Of a stretch of 64,000 bases of DNA, positions 10,990 through 23,917 are shown one piece after another. The stretch comes from Protula sp. h YS-2021 (Eukaryota > Annelida > Polychaeta > Sabellida > Serpulidae). Under the pieces are notes generated by a model. That model was given only the letters and a program-made list of their open reading frames with translations, was not told the DNA's origin and did no database searches. The translations under genes were made by a program, and so were the position numbers. The DNA lies in NCBI GenBank assembly GCA_949752745.1, contig OX457029.1, forward strand, positions 15,997,956 to 16,061,955. Reading direction: 5' to 3'. The first letter of the stretch is position 1. Every line of letters starts with the position of its first letter.

Positions 10990-12030
10990 ATGGTAAGGAT
11001 CACCGCCATCACAATCATCGGACTATCTGTTTGCGAGTCTCGAGTGATTGTCAGGCTTGCCAAAAAATCTTTAGCCTTCCTCTTAGGGGACATTTGATCT
11101 TGATTTGCTCAAACAATAAACAAACTCTTTGAAAAAATTTAAAATTTATGGAGGGAGATCGCTGCGCGGTTAGATGCTATCGTTTAATTTTAGGCAAGAA
11201 TATGAGCAATCAAAATATTTAAAAAATAATACTTAATTATGTATAACATGTTCATCTTCCAAAATGATATTCATTGGTTTCTTTCATAGAAGGATAAGAC
11301 TAAAAGTTACTACTTATGAGCGAACCTGACCTTACTATACATTTGTTGCTGACAAAAAAACTACAGACACCGGAAATTTTTAGCCTACTAATAACACAAT
11401 TTTTTAACTGGATATCTGCTGCTTTTTATAATCGGTTCGATTAAATTTACTTCAAAATAACCGTTCGTTTTAAATTCATTTTCAAGATATGCACTTTTAT
11501 GTATGGTACTGGGACTTTTTCATCAGCCGATATGCCTTTATTTTTATTCTTCTGACTTTTTTTGCATTTACAAGTTTAATATTTGCTTTGGATTGCAAAA
11601 ACCCAAATTGTGTGACTCCTTAAGTCATAAACGCGACGCTTACACTTCTAATTTTAATAAAATCGGAAGGTTTTATTTAATGAGTGCCTCGCATCCCAGC
11701 GATATACAAAGCAAAACGTCAGCGCAGAAATCCCGTAACGTTTTGCCCTGCACCCCCTGCCAGCACTGCGAGCTTTCTACGCTTTGTTAAGCTCTTGCTT
11801 GGCCCTTTCATAAATGTCGTTTGTTGACAGTATAATATCACGTAAAAAGGACAACACACTGTATTTTCAACAAACGTATTTATAGAAATATACCGCCACC
11901 GTTCCGTTATGTGCGTCGAAATATACCTTTATATTTATTTTTTGTTTAAAATCTGTTTAAAGTACAGTATTTTAACTGATAAAAAACACGAATTTCTGGA
12001 AGACACATGAAAAGAAGAGTGTTCTGTGGT
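10990..12030. other. AT-rich DNA without recognised features
   Basis: Short open frames on both strands lack motifs and splice context. Nothing is supportable. Confidence 0.35.
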
Positions 12031-12039
12031 TAACTACTA

Positions 12040-13410
12040 AGTGTAGTCTATACCTTGTCTTCGTACATTCCCATCGCCCAAAAAGCACCAGAAAGACAGC
12101 CTTCATAACTGTGCCACACAAGACTCACCTCGGTGGGAAAGTAGGGGAAGGCATTTTGGTGTTAGCTTGCTGTTTGTCATAGCATAATGTATTAGATGAC
12201 CCACTTTAAAAGTGAAAGCTAGTTCCAGGTACTGCAAATACATTGCGAGCCGTTACGTAATTACTCACATATATGGAACACACTTGGCAGCCAAATGAAA
12301 ACACGCTAATAGCTGTGGGTGCTATAGATGTAACGCACAAAAAGGCCAATCACACGAAATCTAAGAATGATCAATAATTGTGTAGCTAATGTTTTCAAAT
12401 ATGTCTAAAGAATGCAGGAACATAGGAGAATCTTCTGAAAAAACGCTAAGATCCCAAGCGTAGTTAATAGCTGTCCTTAATTAAGCAAAGAGGCAGGACG
12501 GGGAGGAGGGGATGGAGCGCAAAGTCGTTCCGATTTTCCGTCATCGAGATATTTTTACCCAATGACGTCCGGGTACGTTTGACAGAATCTTTCGGAAATA
12601 TCAAGCAAAATTCCCACCATGTTGAGAGAACCGTACGACTGACCCAAGGAAAACCCACACAAAATTTGAAGTCGATATGACTTCCCCATAGCGAGTTATT
12701 TCTCACACAAGATTTTGTTCACAATTTATATCTATTTTACGCTATGACGTAATACGCCGCACCCACTCCTTTTACTCCCGATAAAATCTGACAGAATTTT
12801 TCGGACCTACAAAGTAACAATCCAACTAATTTTGAACTTTCTGCGATGTTTAGCGGCTCAGAAATTTCGCACACAAGATTTTTACGTAATGACGTCATAC
12901 GCCTTCCCTAATAAAGTAACGTGCGTCAAAAGTTGACAGAACCGCCCGACTTATCCAAGGAATAAACAGATCAAGTTTGAAGTTGATCCGACATTTCGTT
13001 CTCGAGATATCTTGCAAACAAGATCGTGTTCAAAATATGTACATATTTTACGTGATGACATCATACGTCGCATTCACTCGTACTCGCGACAAAATTTGAC
13101 AGCCGCTTTTCAACCTACCAAGAAAACAATTCCACCCAGTTTGCCCTTTCTTCGATGTTCAGCGGCTCAGAAATTTCGCACACAAGATTTTTACGTAATG
13201 GCGTCGTACGCCTTCCATTATAGCGAAAAGTTGACAGAACCGTCCCACTTATCCTACAACATTTTGTATACAACAGACTGACACACACAAACACACACAC
13301 ATATCTCCACTTAGTCGGGGAGGCATAATTTAGAGCAATAAACGACGCTTGGTAGCAGGCTGAAGTTCTTAACCGAAGTTCTCAACCAGAGACTCCTCAC
13401 CCCGTTGCCA
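12040..13410. mobile_element. CTCCCCGAC/GTCGGGGAG family element, copy 1 (5' truncated)
   Basis: It begins in the family body (CTTGTCTTCGTACATTCCCA, 12057-12076) and contains diverged units of about 310 bp with GACAGAATCTTTCGG, ATGTTCAGCGGCTCAGAAAT and GACGTCATACG. It ends at ACACACACATATCTCCACTT followed by AGTCGGGGAGGCAT (to 13327) and a shared flank TTGGTAGCAGGC...GACTCCTCACCCC, which also follows the copy at 61.27 kb. No coding capacity was found. Confidence 0.65.
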
Positions 13411-13429
13411 GGCGAACACTTATGCACCA

Positions 13430-14900
13430 TACCTTACACCAAATTTTTATAACGTTTCCATGAAAACCCTAGGAGATATGTTTTAAATAAAATGGGTTTT
13501 TGACCAACATTTCAGCCAATTTGTGGCGAATTGCCAAAAAATAACAGTCAGTTAGGTCGTAACGTGTGCTACTGTTACTTGAAATTACAAGACAGTAAGA
13601 GTATTTTTCTGGAGTTCGTCAAGACTTTTTTCGCCAAATTTTTCGAAAATTTTTGGCCAATCAGCAAAAAAAGTAATGGCCAGATAGGTAATGCTTGCTA
13701 CCTTTACTTAAAATTTAAAGACAGTAAGATTATTTTCCTCGAGTTCGTTAATATTTTGAGAAAAATGGGCTTTTCGTTAATATTTCCGCCAATTTTTGGC
13801 GAATTGCCAAAACAAGTACTGACCATGTGGATACTTGTGCATCCCAGCGTCATCCATAAGTTTAGAATGTTTCCATAAAAACCCTAGAAGATAAGTTTTA
13901 AATGCAATGGGTTTTTGGCCAACATTTCCACAATTTTTGCCGAATTTCCAAAGAAGTAATAGTCAGTTGGGTTTTAATATGTGCACCTTTTACTTAAAAT
14001 TCCAAGACAAGACAGGGAAACTATTTTCTTAGAGTTTGGCTAAAATTTTCGAGAAATTTTGGACAATCAACAAAGAAGCAAAAGCCAGAAAGGTAATAAT
14101 GCCTGCCACCTTAACCTAAAATTTTTGGACAATCACTAAAAAGTAATAATCGGTTAGGTAGTAACGCCTGCTACCTTCACCTAAAACTTGAAGACAGTAA
14201 CACTATCTTCCTAGAGTTAAAGATTTAACAACAAACAATTAGCTTTTTCGCTAATATTTCCGCCAATTTTTTGCGAATCACCAGAACAGGTAACAGATAC
14301 GTGGACACCTATGCACCCTACCTCCAATAAACTTGTAGAATGTTTCCATGGAAACCCTAGGAGATACGTTTGACAAAATATTGGTTGTTGGCCAAAATTT
14401 CCGCAAATTTTTGGTTAATTATTCAAAATAAAAATAGTTACTTAGGTAGTGTTACAGAAAATAACAAGGCAATTAGGCTATTTCCCTGGAGTTCGTTAAG
14501 ATTTTAGTGATCTATTTTTTTGGGAAGGGGTTCGCCAGATTTTTCACCGTTTGGCCAATCACCAAAAAGTGTTTCAGCCAGGTAGGTAGGAAGGCATCTA
14601 CCTTTTCTTAAAATTTCAAGACTTTAAGGCTATTTTCATGGAGATCGTCAAGATTTATTTGAAAATTATTTGGTTTGTCACCAAAATTTCCGCCAATATA
14701 TTGGCCAATCACAAAAAAAATCTAACAGCCAGGTATAAAATAAACTTGTTATCTTAAGCTACAATTTCAAGACAATAACGCTATTTAATGCTATTTAATA
14801 AAGTTATTTAAGATTTTACTGATAATTTTTTTAGCTTTTTGCCAAAATTTCCGCCAATTTTTGGTCAATCCCTAAGATTATCTTCCTAGAGGTAATTAAG
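13430..14900. repeat. Satellite block A, unit about 170-190 bp
   Basis: Diverged copies carry AGTAACAGCCAGGTAGGTAG, TGCTACCTTTACTTAAAATT, TTTTCCTGGAGTTCGTTAAG and CGCCAATTTTTGGC. The same satellite resumes at 17545, so the element at 14935-17545 appears to be inserted into it. Confidence 0.8.
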
Positions 14901-14934
14901 ATTAAACAAACAAAAAAAAAACAAAAAAAAAAAA

Positions 14935-17545
14935 AAAAACAACTAGAGCGGCCAGTGCACACAAAACATAAGAGTACAGGCTTATATTATACACTTTCAA
15001 TCGATACCTACTTAGTTTCTTGTTTTTGTTAAAAAAAACGCAAATGTCTCCCCGACTAAACCCATGAGCCCCCCCCCCCTCCAAAAAAAAAAATTCCTTT
15101 TCTTAATTACTGAAATAAAATATTCGTTTCTACAAACATAACCTTAATTCATTGTAAAAAACTCAAGTCAAACAGATGGTGGTCACTAAGACAGATATAA
15201 ATGGATGTCTTTTTTCATACAAGTCTGGAAGGTGGTCGCTAAAATGGGTTTTACTGTAGGTCCTTCTTATCCAGATCTGAAGTTGGTCACCATAGTAATT
15301 TTACTGTAAGTTAATTTTTATCCGGGTCTGGAAGTTGGTCAAGACAGACAGGTTTTACCGTACGTCTTTTTACCCGAATCTGGAAGGGGTCACGACAAAC
15401 GGTTCTTACTTTACATCTTTTTATCCAGGTGTTGAAGGTAGTCGGGATTTTTTTTGCTAACCATCATCCTCCACACGCCCCACCCCCGCTGTTTAATGTA
15501 GGTCCGACTATAAACACAATTCTAACCCTTTTATACAAGGCAACGGTAACGGTCTGTACCCTAAGTGTAGTTATAGCCATGATAGACTACCTTGTCTTCG
15601 CACATTCCCATTGGCCAAATGGCACTAGGAAGGCATTCTTCATAACTGCGCATCAGATGACGCACCTCGCTGGAAGAAGGGGGGAGGCATTTCGGTGCCG
15701 AAATGGTGAGCTGCTCCTCATAACACAAGATATCAGATGACCACTTTAATAGCGAAAAAAGCTTCTGCAAACAATGCTAATCGATAGAAAATAGCTCCTA
15801 TATATAGAACACCTTGGCAATAAAGTATGCGGCGAAAAAAAATCAATAGCTAGACCTGCTTAGACCTAAAATACGACAATAGCATTCCAAGACCTCGTAG
15901 ATAACGACTCCATCATGCACCACAACTGACACTGACCCCTGACTGAGTGGCATGTTACGTAACAGCCGTAGATGAGAAACGCATAAAAACTCAATTTTAG
16001 GCAATAACAAATAGCAATGGACCAACAGTAATGCTGTTACTGTTTTGAAGCTTTCCAAAGAATGCAAGAACACTCGAGAATCTTCTGGAAAACGTTAAAA
16101 TCCCCAGCGTAGTTAACACCTTTGCTTAGATATCAAAGCAGCCAAAAAATGGGGAGGCGGGGGGGGGGGGGATGGACGTTAGTCCCTTTCTTGATTTCCT
16201 ATACGAGCTTAATAATGTTTAACAAAACCGTGCGACTTATCCGAGGAATAACTACACCAGATTTAATGTCAATCCGACTTTCCGATGTCGAGATATTTTG
16301 TTTAACAACAGATAATTTTTTAGCCGTCAAAAGTTGAAACAGTCGTCTGACTGAACCAAGGAATATACATATAAAATTTTAAGTCGATATGAGATATTAT
16401 GCATACAATATCTGGTTCAAAATACACACATTTTACGCGATGACGTCATACGCCGCATTCGTTCGTTCTACTCGCGAAAAAAAAGTTTCTTTCGGACCTA
16501 CCAAGCAATAATCCCACCAAGTTTCAGCTTTCTTCCATGTTTAGCAGCTGAGAAATTTGGCACACATGATTTTTACGTAATAACGCATACACCTGCCCTA
16601 ATCACGTGACATGCGTAAAAAGTTAACAGAACCGTCCGACTGACCCAAGAAATATCTATTTAAAATTTTAAGTCGATAGGACTTTCTGTTATCGAGATAT
16701 TTTGTACACAAGACCTTGTTTATAATATATACATATTTTACGTGATAACGTCATACGCCGCATTCGTTCGTTCTACTCGCGAAAAAAATTTGTAGATTCT
16801 TTCGGACCAACCAAGCAACAATCCCACCAAGTTTCAACTTTCTCCGATGTTCAGCAACTGAAAAATTTCGCACACAAGATTTTTACGTGATGACATCATA
16901 CACCTGCCCTTATCACGTGACATGCGTGAAACGCTGAAAGAACCGTCCGACTGACCCAAGGAATATCCATATAAAATTTGAAGTCGGTAGGACTTTCCGT
17001 TATCGAGATATTTTGCACACAAGATCTTGTTCAATATATATACATATTTTACGTTATGACGTCATACGCCGCATTCGTTCGTTCTACTCGCGAAAAAATC
17101 TACAGAGTCTTTCGGACCAACCAAGCAACAATCCCACCAAGTTTCAACTTTCTCCGATGTTCAGCTGCTGAGAAACTTCGCACACAAGATTTTTACGTAA
17201 TGACGTCATACGCCTGCCTTAATCACGTGACATTCGTCAAAAGTTGACAGAACCGTCCGACTGACCCAAAGAATATTTATATAAAATTTGAAGTCGATAG
17301 GACTTTCCGTTATCGAGATATTTTGCACACAAGATCTTGTTCAAAATATATACATATTTTACGCGATGACGTCATACGCCGCATTCGTTCGTTCTACTCG
17401 CGAATACGCCTGCCCTAATCACGTGACATGCGTCAAAAGTTGACAGAACTGTCCGACCTTACCAAGGAATAAATCGATAAAGTTTGAGGTCGATCCGACG
17501 TTTCGTTCGCGAGATATCTTGCACACAACACTTTGTTCACAACAG
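14935..17545. mobile_element. CTCCCCGAC family element, copy 2 (longest)
   Basis: The left end is AGAGCGGCCAGTGCACACAA (14946 on), then TGTCTCCCCGACTAAACC (15045). It continues with 50-bp repeats (CTGGAAGGTGGTCGCTAAAA, 15180-15430), a conserved body (CTTGTCTTCGCACATTCCCA) and at least four tandem units of about 308 bp between 16190 and 17500, marked by GACGTCATACGCCGCATTCG at 16443, 17059 and 17369. The usual GTCGGGGAG right end is missing and satellite follows directly after ACACACACAAA. Gene-free. Confidence 0.7.
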
Positions 17546-19250
17546 ACTGACACACACAAATCGCCAAAACAAGTAACAGATAGGTGGACACCTATGCACT
17601 CTACCTTCCAACAAAATTGTAGAATATTTCAATGAAAACAATGGGAGATAAGTTTTACAGAAAACTGGTTTTTCGCCAACATTTCCGCCAATTCTAGGCG
17701 AATTGCCAAGACAAGTAACAGATAGGTGGACACCTATGCACCCTACCTTCCAACAAAATTTTAGAATATTTCCATGAAAACCCTGGCAGATACGTTTTAC
17801 AGAAATTTGGTTTTTGGATAATATTTCCCGCACTTTTGGTGAATTGCCAAACAAAGTAATAACCACTTAGGTAGTAATGTGTGTTACTGTTACCTAAAGT
17901 TAAAAGGCAATGAATATATTTTCCTGGAGTTCGTTAAGATTTAAATTAAAACTTGTTGGTTTTCGTCAAAATTTACGTCGATTTTTTGGTCAGTCACCAA
18001 AACAAGTAATAGCTAAAGAGGCAAAATTGCCTGCTACCGTTACTTAATATTTCAAGACAGTAAGACTATTTTCCTGGAGTTAGTTAAGATTTTAAGGATT
18101 TTTAAAAAGTTTTTGGCTTATTTTTGGCTAATCACAAAAAATTATACCAGCCAGGTAGGTAGGAAGGTTTGCTACCTTTTCTTAAAATTCCTCAACTTTA
18201 TGACCATTTTCCTGGAGGTCAAGATTTTACCGAAAATTATGTGGTTTTTCGCCGAAAGTTTTATGGTCAATCACGAAAAAAACTGCCAGCAATATGGTAA
18301 GGTTTGGTACCTTTACCTAAAATTTTAGGACAGCAACACTAATTTCCTTGAGTTATTTCAGATTTTACTGAAAATTTTTTGTTTTTCGCCAAATTTTTGC
18401 CAATCACCAAAAAGTAACAACCAGGTAGGTAGTAGCGCTTGCTACTTTCGCAATTTCACGACGGTACGACTATTTTCCCAGAGTTCATTGAGATTTGACT
18501 GATTTTATGGATGGGTTTTTCGCCAAACTTTTCCCAAATTATTTGCCCAATCACCAAAAAAGTAACAGCCAGGTAGATAGTGACACTTGCTATCTTTACT
18601 CATAATCTCAACACAGTAATACCATTTTCCTTGAGTTATTTAAGATTTTACTGGAAATGTTTTGGGTTTTCGTCAAAATTTTCACCAATTTTTTTTGTCA
18701 GTCACGAAAAAAGTAACAGCGAGGTATGTAATAATGCCTGCTACCTTTATTTCAACTTTCAAGTTACTCAGACTATTTTGCAGCAGTTATTTAAGGTTTT
18801 ACTGAATTTTTTTGGGGGGGTTTTCGTAAATTTTTGCCCAATCACCATAAAAAGTAATAGCCAAGTAGGTAGTAACACTTGCTACTCTCACTTAAAATTT
18901 CAAAACAGTAAGACTATTTTCCTGGAGAAAATTAAGATTCTACGAAAAACCCAAAAAAAAAAAAAAAAAAAAAAAAAAACAGTTTGATTCTATGGCTTGC
19001 TACTCTCACTTAAAATTTATTTCAAGGAAGTAAAATTACTTTCCTAGATGTAGTTAAATTTTGACAATAAAATTGGTTTTTCGCCAATATTTTCGCAAAT
19101 TTTTGGCGAATAGCCAAAAAAAGCAATAACCAGGTGGATACTTATGCACCCTACTTTCCACCAAAATTTTAGAATGTTTCCACCAAAACCCTGTGAGAAC
19201 TTTGGTTTTTGGCCAATATTTCCGCCATTTAAAAACTAGCTCACTTGTCC
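17545..19250. repeat. Satellite block B (continuation of block A)
   Basis: It uses the same 170-190 bp units as 13430-14900, for example AGTAACAGCCAGGTAGATAG and CTTAAAATTTCAAAACAGTA. A poly-A run of about 24 bp lies at 18956-18979. Confidence 0.8.
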
Positions 19251-19344
19251 CCAGACAAGTCATCGCTAAATCAATTGTCGCTAGCCAAATTATCGTGAAC
19301 TCCCTTTATAAAATTAATGTAATGAGAAACACAAGTAAAACAAA

Positions 19345-19372
19345 CTGCATAAACAAGTAGAAACACTTTATT
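19345..19372 (-). terminator. Candidate poly(A) signal of the IGSF9-like gene
   Basis: AATAAA on the minus strand (19367-19372) lies about 1.29 kb beyond the STYL stop codon. I saw no closer AATAAA in the expected orientation. It gives a 3' UTR of plausible length but is unproven. Confidence 0.4.
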
Positions 19373-20658
19373 GTTACTTCACATCATTCATTGCCTCATC
19401 TTAATCACTCTGCATAGCTATCACCATTTTGATGCTAATATTAAAAAGAAACGTAAACTAACATTCATACACATGACCCACAGCTCAATAATAATATGGA
19501 CTTCTAAGCCTCAAGTCAGTCGTAGTTTGCCAGGCATGTGCAGCCCGGCCGGTCCCGGAGCAGCGGTTCTGATGTGAAATGGCAGGCTGTGGTGCTTATA
19601 AAAATCGCTCCGTTTTCCTATTAGATACAAATTTTCCCTACTGGGGGGTGGAGGGGGTGGTGGTGAGGGGTTATGTTCTGAGTAGAAACCTGATTTGGGC
19701 CATGTTCAAGGTAATAAGTTACTCTTTGGCCTTATGTTCAATATTAACTGTTTGGGGATGGATTGTTTTGAATTTTTAAGTATAGAAGACTATCAGAAGT
19801 GTCAAATCAGTGCTATTTTCGTCTGTCCCCAAGCGAACATTGACAAATATCTAAAAGCTGTTTTGCGAGATTTGCCAACGCACACTTGTTCATTGGGAAC
19901 AGAGTGGAGCGTATTTCACCAATTTCTGTCACATCATCCAGATAATTACAGGCACACAGCGCTCTAAAAATGGACCTTAAAACCTGATTGCAAAGCATTG
20001 TGAACAAATGTATACGGAGAAATGGCATTATTTGCCCAAGTTATCAGGTCCTACTCCCGATTCCCTTGGTGCTCATACAAGTACTTGCCCGGCCTAGTCG
20101 CTGGAGGTCGGGGGAAGACAACAGTGTAAGTTAGATGAGTGGAGGAGAGTACACAATCTTTGGCGGGGGGGGGGGGGGGGGGGCAGTCGGGCGGCGAAGA
20201 GTCATAGGGACAAGAGTGAAATATCATTACAACGAAAACTGACACACCTCACACACTAGCTTGTCTGCTTCCGTCTGCCATTCATCCCCGTCTGGGAATG
20301 TCGGTTACATTTTTTCGTGATCTAAGCTGTGCAAGTGAACACAATGATGTACTGCCATTAAAAAAAAAACGATTTCTTTTGAATTAAAAATTTTGGTGAG
20401 TACCTCTCAATTAAACCGGCCAAAGATTTCTACCGAGTTTGAATGGCAAGATGTCGGACAAGGATCTGTGCCCGAAACCAACACTCTGCTTGAGCAACTC
20501 GCAAATTTCGACCCTTGCGACAATCCCCAATAAATAAATCCATATTTTTTTGTCACACGGAGAGATTGCATGAATAAAACGGCGCAGATTACCACAAGCG
20601 TTCACACAAAGCTTGCGTCATTTCTACCACACGTGCCTATTTCCACGGGTGCGTAAAT
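19373..20658 (-). other. Presumed 3' UTR of the IGSF9-like gene
   Basis: No coding signal was found on either strand. A run of about 21 G on the plus strand (20164-20184) would be C-rich in the transcript. The extent depends on the candidate poly(A) signal at 19367. Confidence 0.35.
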
Positions 20659-21832
20659 TTACAAATAAGTCGAACGCTTGGCGCTCAGTTTTTGATCTAC
20701 GGATCTACACACGCAGTTCCTACTGGCTAGACAGTGTGCACTATCTTGGAGACAACAGCTCCGGTTACAACCAGGCACGCGTGCCTCGATATCCAGGTGC
20801 TTTCCCCTCGCCATGTTAGACGGAAGGGCTGTGATTTGATATACGGTATTTGATTTCTTCTTGTTTGTATATATGTTGACAGATCTTGACGCTTCAGGCC
20901 CACCAGTGCCTGAGGCCTTCGCGTCGTAATCTGTAAGCACGTCATTTCCGTGGATACTCGTGTTTTTGCACTGTCCAATTGCAGACTTGTTTTGAGCACT
21001 GACTGGTTGTCTGCTGATTGGACAGAAGTCAGTGACGTCACAATGAACACGCCTCCGTAACTTGTCCCTGCTCAGAACCTCTTCACAGTAATTACCTGTA
21101 AAACTCGCGTGGTTCTCATGCGCAAAGGCCAGATTATCAGAGCCAGCACTGCTCGACAACACAGAACTGCCCAGCGCCACTCCTGTCCCATGCCTAGACA
21201 CACGGTCTGCATTCTGTTTGGTTGCAGCATGGCTTGGCTGTTTTGGCTTGCACTCGTAACTGGTTCCAGTGTTGTAAAGGTGACATGGTTGCATTAGTAT
21301 CTCCGCTCTGGCCCTTGTATCTATGGTATCTATGTCTTCAGTCACATTCCTAAATGGGTGCATATTTTGCAAGTGGACACTCATCGGTACTTCGTTCACA
21401 GCCATAACCGTACCATGTTCACTCCTCTTTACCGAGGGCGAATAGTAAGTAAATATCCCTGAGCTGTACCTTCCAATATAACTATAATCAGTGTATGCTT
21501 CAAAGCTATTCTCATCCAGAACAAATTTTCCCTCTGCGTTACGATGAATGAACTCCACTTTCGGTACTATTTCTATGTGGTATCGAGTCTTGTCTCGAAA
21601 TTTCCCTCGCCTTTTCCAACACCTGATTGGCTCTTCTTGCGCCACGTTTGAGTTTATGCGGTTCCCATGACTTCTTTTTTCTATTTCAGCCAATGACAGC
21701 ACGGTAGCAGGTGTTTGCACATCATTTGATGACGAAGTAAGGCTGGGATGTCGTCTCTGTCTGGTGAATAATTTTATAACTCCATTTGGTCTCGTTCTGT
21801 TGTTGCTGTTGTTGGTGTTTCTGTTTCTTTCT
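20659..21832 (-). CDS. IGSF9/Turtle-like receptor, last exon: cytoplasmic tail
   Basis: The exon starts at acceptor TTATTTCAG|A (not at the apparent ATG 14 bases upstream, which is intronic), and its first base completes a lysine codon with exon 26949-26997. It encodes 390 residues of low-complexity cytoplasmic tail. The start is basic and Asn-rich (NRNTNNSNNRTRP). A block VEFIHRNAEGKFVLDENSF (about 21510-21570) resembles the R..DGRFV patch in vertebrate IGSF9 tails. Tyr-rich sequence (YTDYSYIGRYSSGIFTYYSP) follows, with possible phosphorylation sites. The protein ends STYL-stop, a class I PDZ-ligand pattern (S/T-x-hydrophobic), as at the end of vertebrate IGSF9. The distal part is poorly conserved, so its exact end is less certain than its start. 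Confidence 0.8.
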
Positions 21833-21849
21833 CTGAAATAAGACATAGT

Positions 21850-23640
21850 GAGAGAGAAAAAGATGGCTACTATGTAACTATTTAAAAACTGGTATTCTGT
21901 TAAAAATTAATATTAAATTGAATTGCTCATTTTACAGTTAATTTCGAAAGTCATGTAAGACACCAAGTCGCTGATAATAATTCTTAATATCTTACATATA
22001 TATATAGTAGAACTGGCATTTCTTCAAAATTACGCTCCATAAATTAAGCTCTGTTAAATAACCGATAATCCAGTTCTTCACCCTTCTAAATTTTATTTAA
22101 TATAAACAGAGTTTATGGTTAGGTTACATCTTACTGCTCAGCTGTGTGTAACCAAGAAAGTACGTCTTTTATGATGCCAGATCGATTTGCACAGGCGAAA
22201 ATCGATAGATGTTGTTTGCATTAAGTTAAACGTTTATACCAATAACAGTGCGAACATTGAAAGAAAATAAAAGTATAAAATGGTGAGGAGGAAAGCGATA
22301 TTGAACACCGCATGAAAATAACATTCGCGGAATAGGACAAGTTTATGATAAACCAAAGCAGAAAAATCAGTGAAAAGAAAGAAAAAGTACAGCTCAGTAG
22401 GAGTGTAGCAGCAAATGGCGTTCATATCATATCTGGGAGGGATCTGAAAATATGATTTTACAAACTGGCAAACAAGAGAAAGTTCAATAAAATTGAGATT
22501 TGCAAAGCCTTTTTTTCTTCAAACCAGGCATGCCCATGTATGGAGGCGTTCGTGTTATGGGATACTCTCTCAACACAATCTCTCATTGAGCCACAATACA
22601 ATGACTTAACATTCAATATAGGGAAGTAAAAGATGAGTAAGAAAGTTTAAATTGTGAACATGTTACCATGACAATTGCTTGCCTGTTCCCCATTGGCTGC
22701 ACACAAAAAGCACATAAATAACATCTTATTACACCACCTAAATACATCGATGACTCGTCAAGGCATAGAAACCAAATTGGTTTGCTATTGAAACAGTCAA
22801 CAGCAAAAGCAGTTGATACTCAAGCCCACAGAGTTAGTAAATAAGAGAGACCTTTCTACAGACAGGACAACTGCGCTCGCCCGTGCCGTACACATACCGA
22901 CTACTGCCTTCACAACGCGCTTACATCTAAGAAGAATATTTTCCCCGAGTCCACCCAGCTCCCCTGGCAATATCAGTGAACTATCTCATTCAAACCTAAT
23001 TTATCCGAACTCGAAATACATCTCACGAATTGGGAACTTCACTGAGAAAGGTCAGAAACCAATAGTCTTTACGAGTTCATATTTTCCGAGGTCCCGCATT
23101 TCGCCCGTTATTTTTTGCCTCCGGTGATTTGCATGCTCTTCACAGAATTGTGCGTTTTCTTAAGTTACCAGTGTCATATTATGTGTTTGCACTTCACCTG
23201 TTTCTATTCAACAGCCTAATACTAAGATCATGAAAACTAAAAGCACCTAACAACAGTTAAAGAGACACTAAAACACTATATACGCGCTGAACCTTCCAGA
23301 TACAAAGTAACACTGTTTTATACTTTCCACCTGCATAGCTGTTTAATTTTGTCAACTGCACTCACATAAAAATAAATCAAGAAGTAAGAACCCAAATTAC
23401 AACTGGATTTAACACAGATGGTATATTCATTTCTTTTTTTTTTTCTTTCTGTAGGTAAACAAAGTTACTTTGTATCGTACGCGAGAGAGAAAAGTTGCGA
23501 AAACTCCAAGACTTAAAAAATATATATACAAACAAATTTTGTGTGTCCTTAAGTCCGCGCACGAAAGAGTGTACTGTACACAAAACATTGAGGGATATTT
23601 GCACAACAGTCTAGCGGCAGCAGCAGCAAGCACAGCGGTT
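21850..23640. other. Intron DNA of the IGSF9-like gene, no recognised feature
   Basis: Only chance-length open frames occur, including a 104-codon plus-strand frame at 22813-23127 with no motif. Nothing is supportable. Confidence 0.4.
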
Positions 23641-23656
23641 CTTACCCAGCCCCGAA

Positions 23657-23917
23657 TCAGATGGGCGTTTCCTTGACTCGGGTACCGTTGCGACTGAGGG
23701 TGTGGTTGACTATCGGTGGCGTGTCGTATATGGACAAGCTGTTTTCGTTCACGTGATAAGGCTCAAAGGGATCCCCAACCACACACGTGTGCTCAATGTG
23801 GTCCACGTGATCGACAGGCGATATATGGCCATCAACACGAGGGGCAAAACATCGAAAAGAAAGCTTATTAAAACCACGCGCTTTGCGAAAATGCAGGTAC
23901 TTGTGCGGCCAAACGTT
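23657..23917 (-). CDS. Alternative cytoplasmic tail exon of the IGSF9-like receptor, ending ETPI
   Basis: On the minus strand an acceptor TTTTTGTAG|AAC is followed by 86 codons with coding-like composition (DGHISPVDHVDHIEHT, GDPFEPYHVNENSLSIYDTP) and then TGA after KETPI. The last residues T-P-I give another class I PDZ-ligand pattern. Eleven bases after the stop codon ends lies a strong donor GCTGG|GTAAGA (exon end 23646). In the same frame that donor is phase 2, exactly what the exon at 21832 accepts. The exon could therefore be a cassette whose stop lies too close to the next junction to trigger decay, or a terminal exon. One difficulty: the acceptor above is phase 0, while exon 26949-26997 ends in phase 2, so an unseen exon or another acceptor (GCAAAG|CG fits a phase-1 donor such as that at 27286) would be needed. 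No poly(A) signal was seen after it. Confidence 0.55.
   Translation of the reverse strand, partial: NVWPHKYLHFRKARGFNKLSFRCFAPRVDGHISPVDHVDHIEHTCVVGDPFEPYHVNENSLSIYDTPPIVNHTLSRNGTRVKETPI

Noticed and set aside
21833..21846. ATG at 21846 as start of a separate 395-residue protein
   Set aside because: It lies in intron sequence just before acceptor TTATTTCAG; the exon joins upstream exons in phase, so it is the receptor tail.
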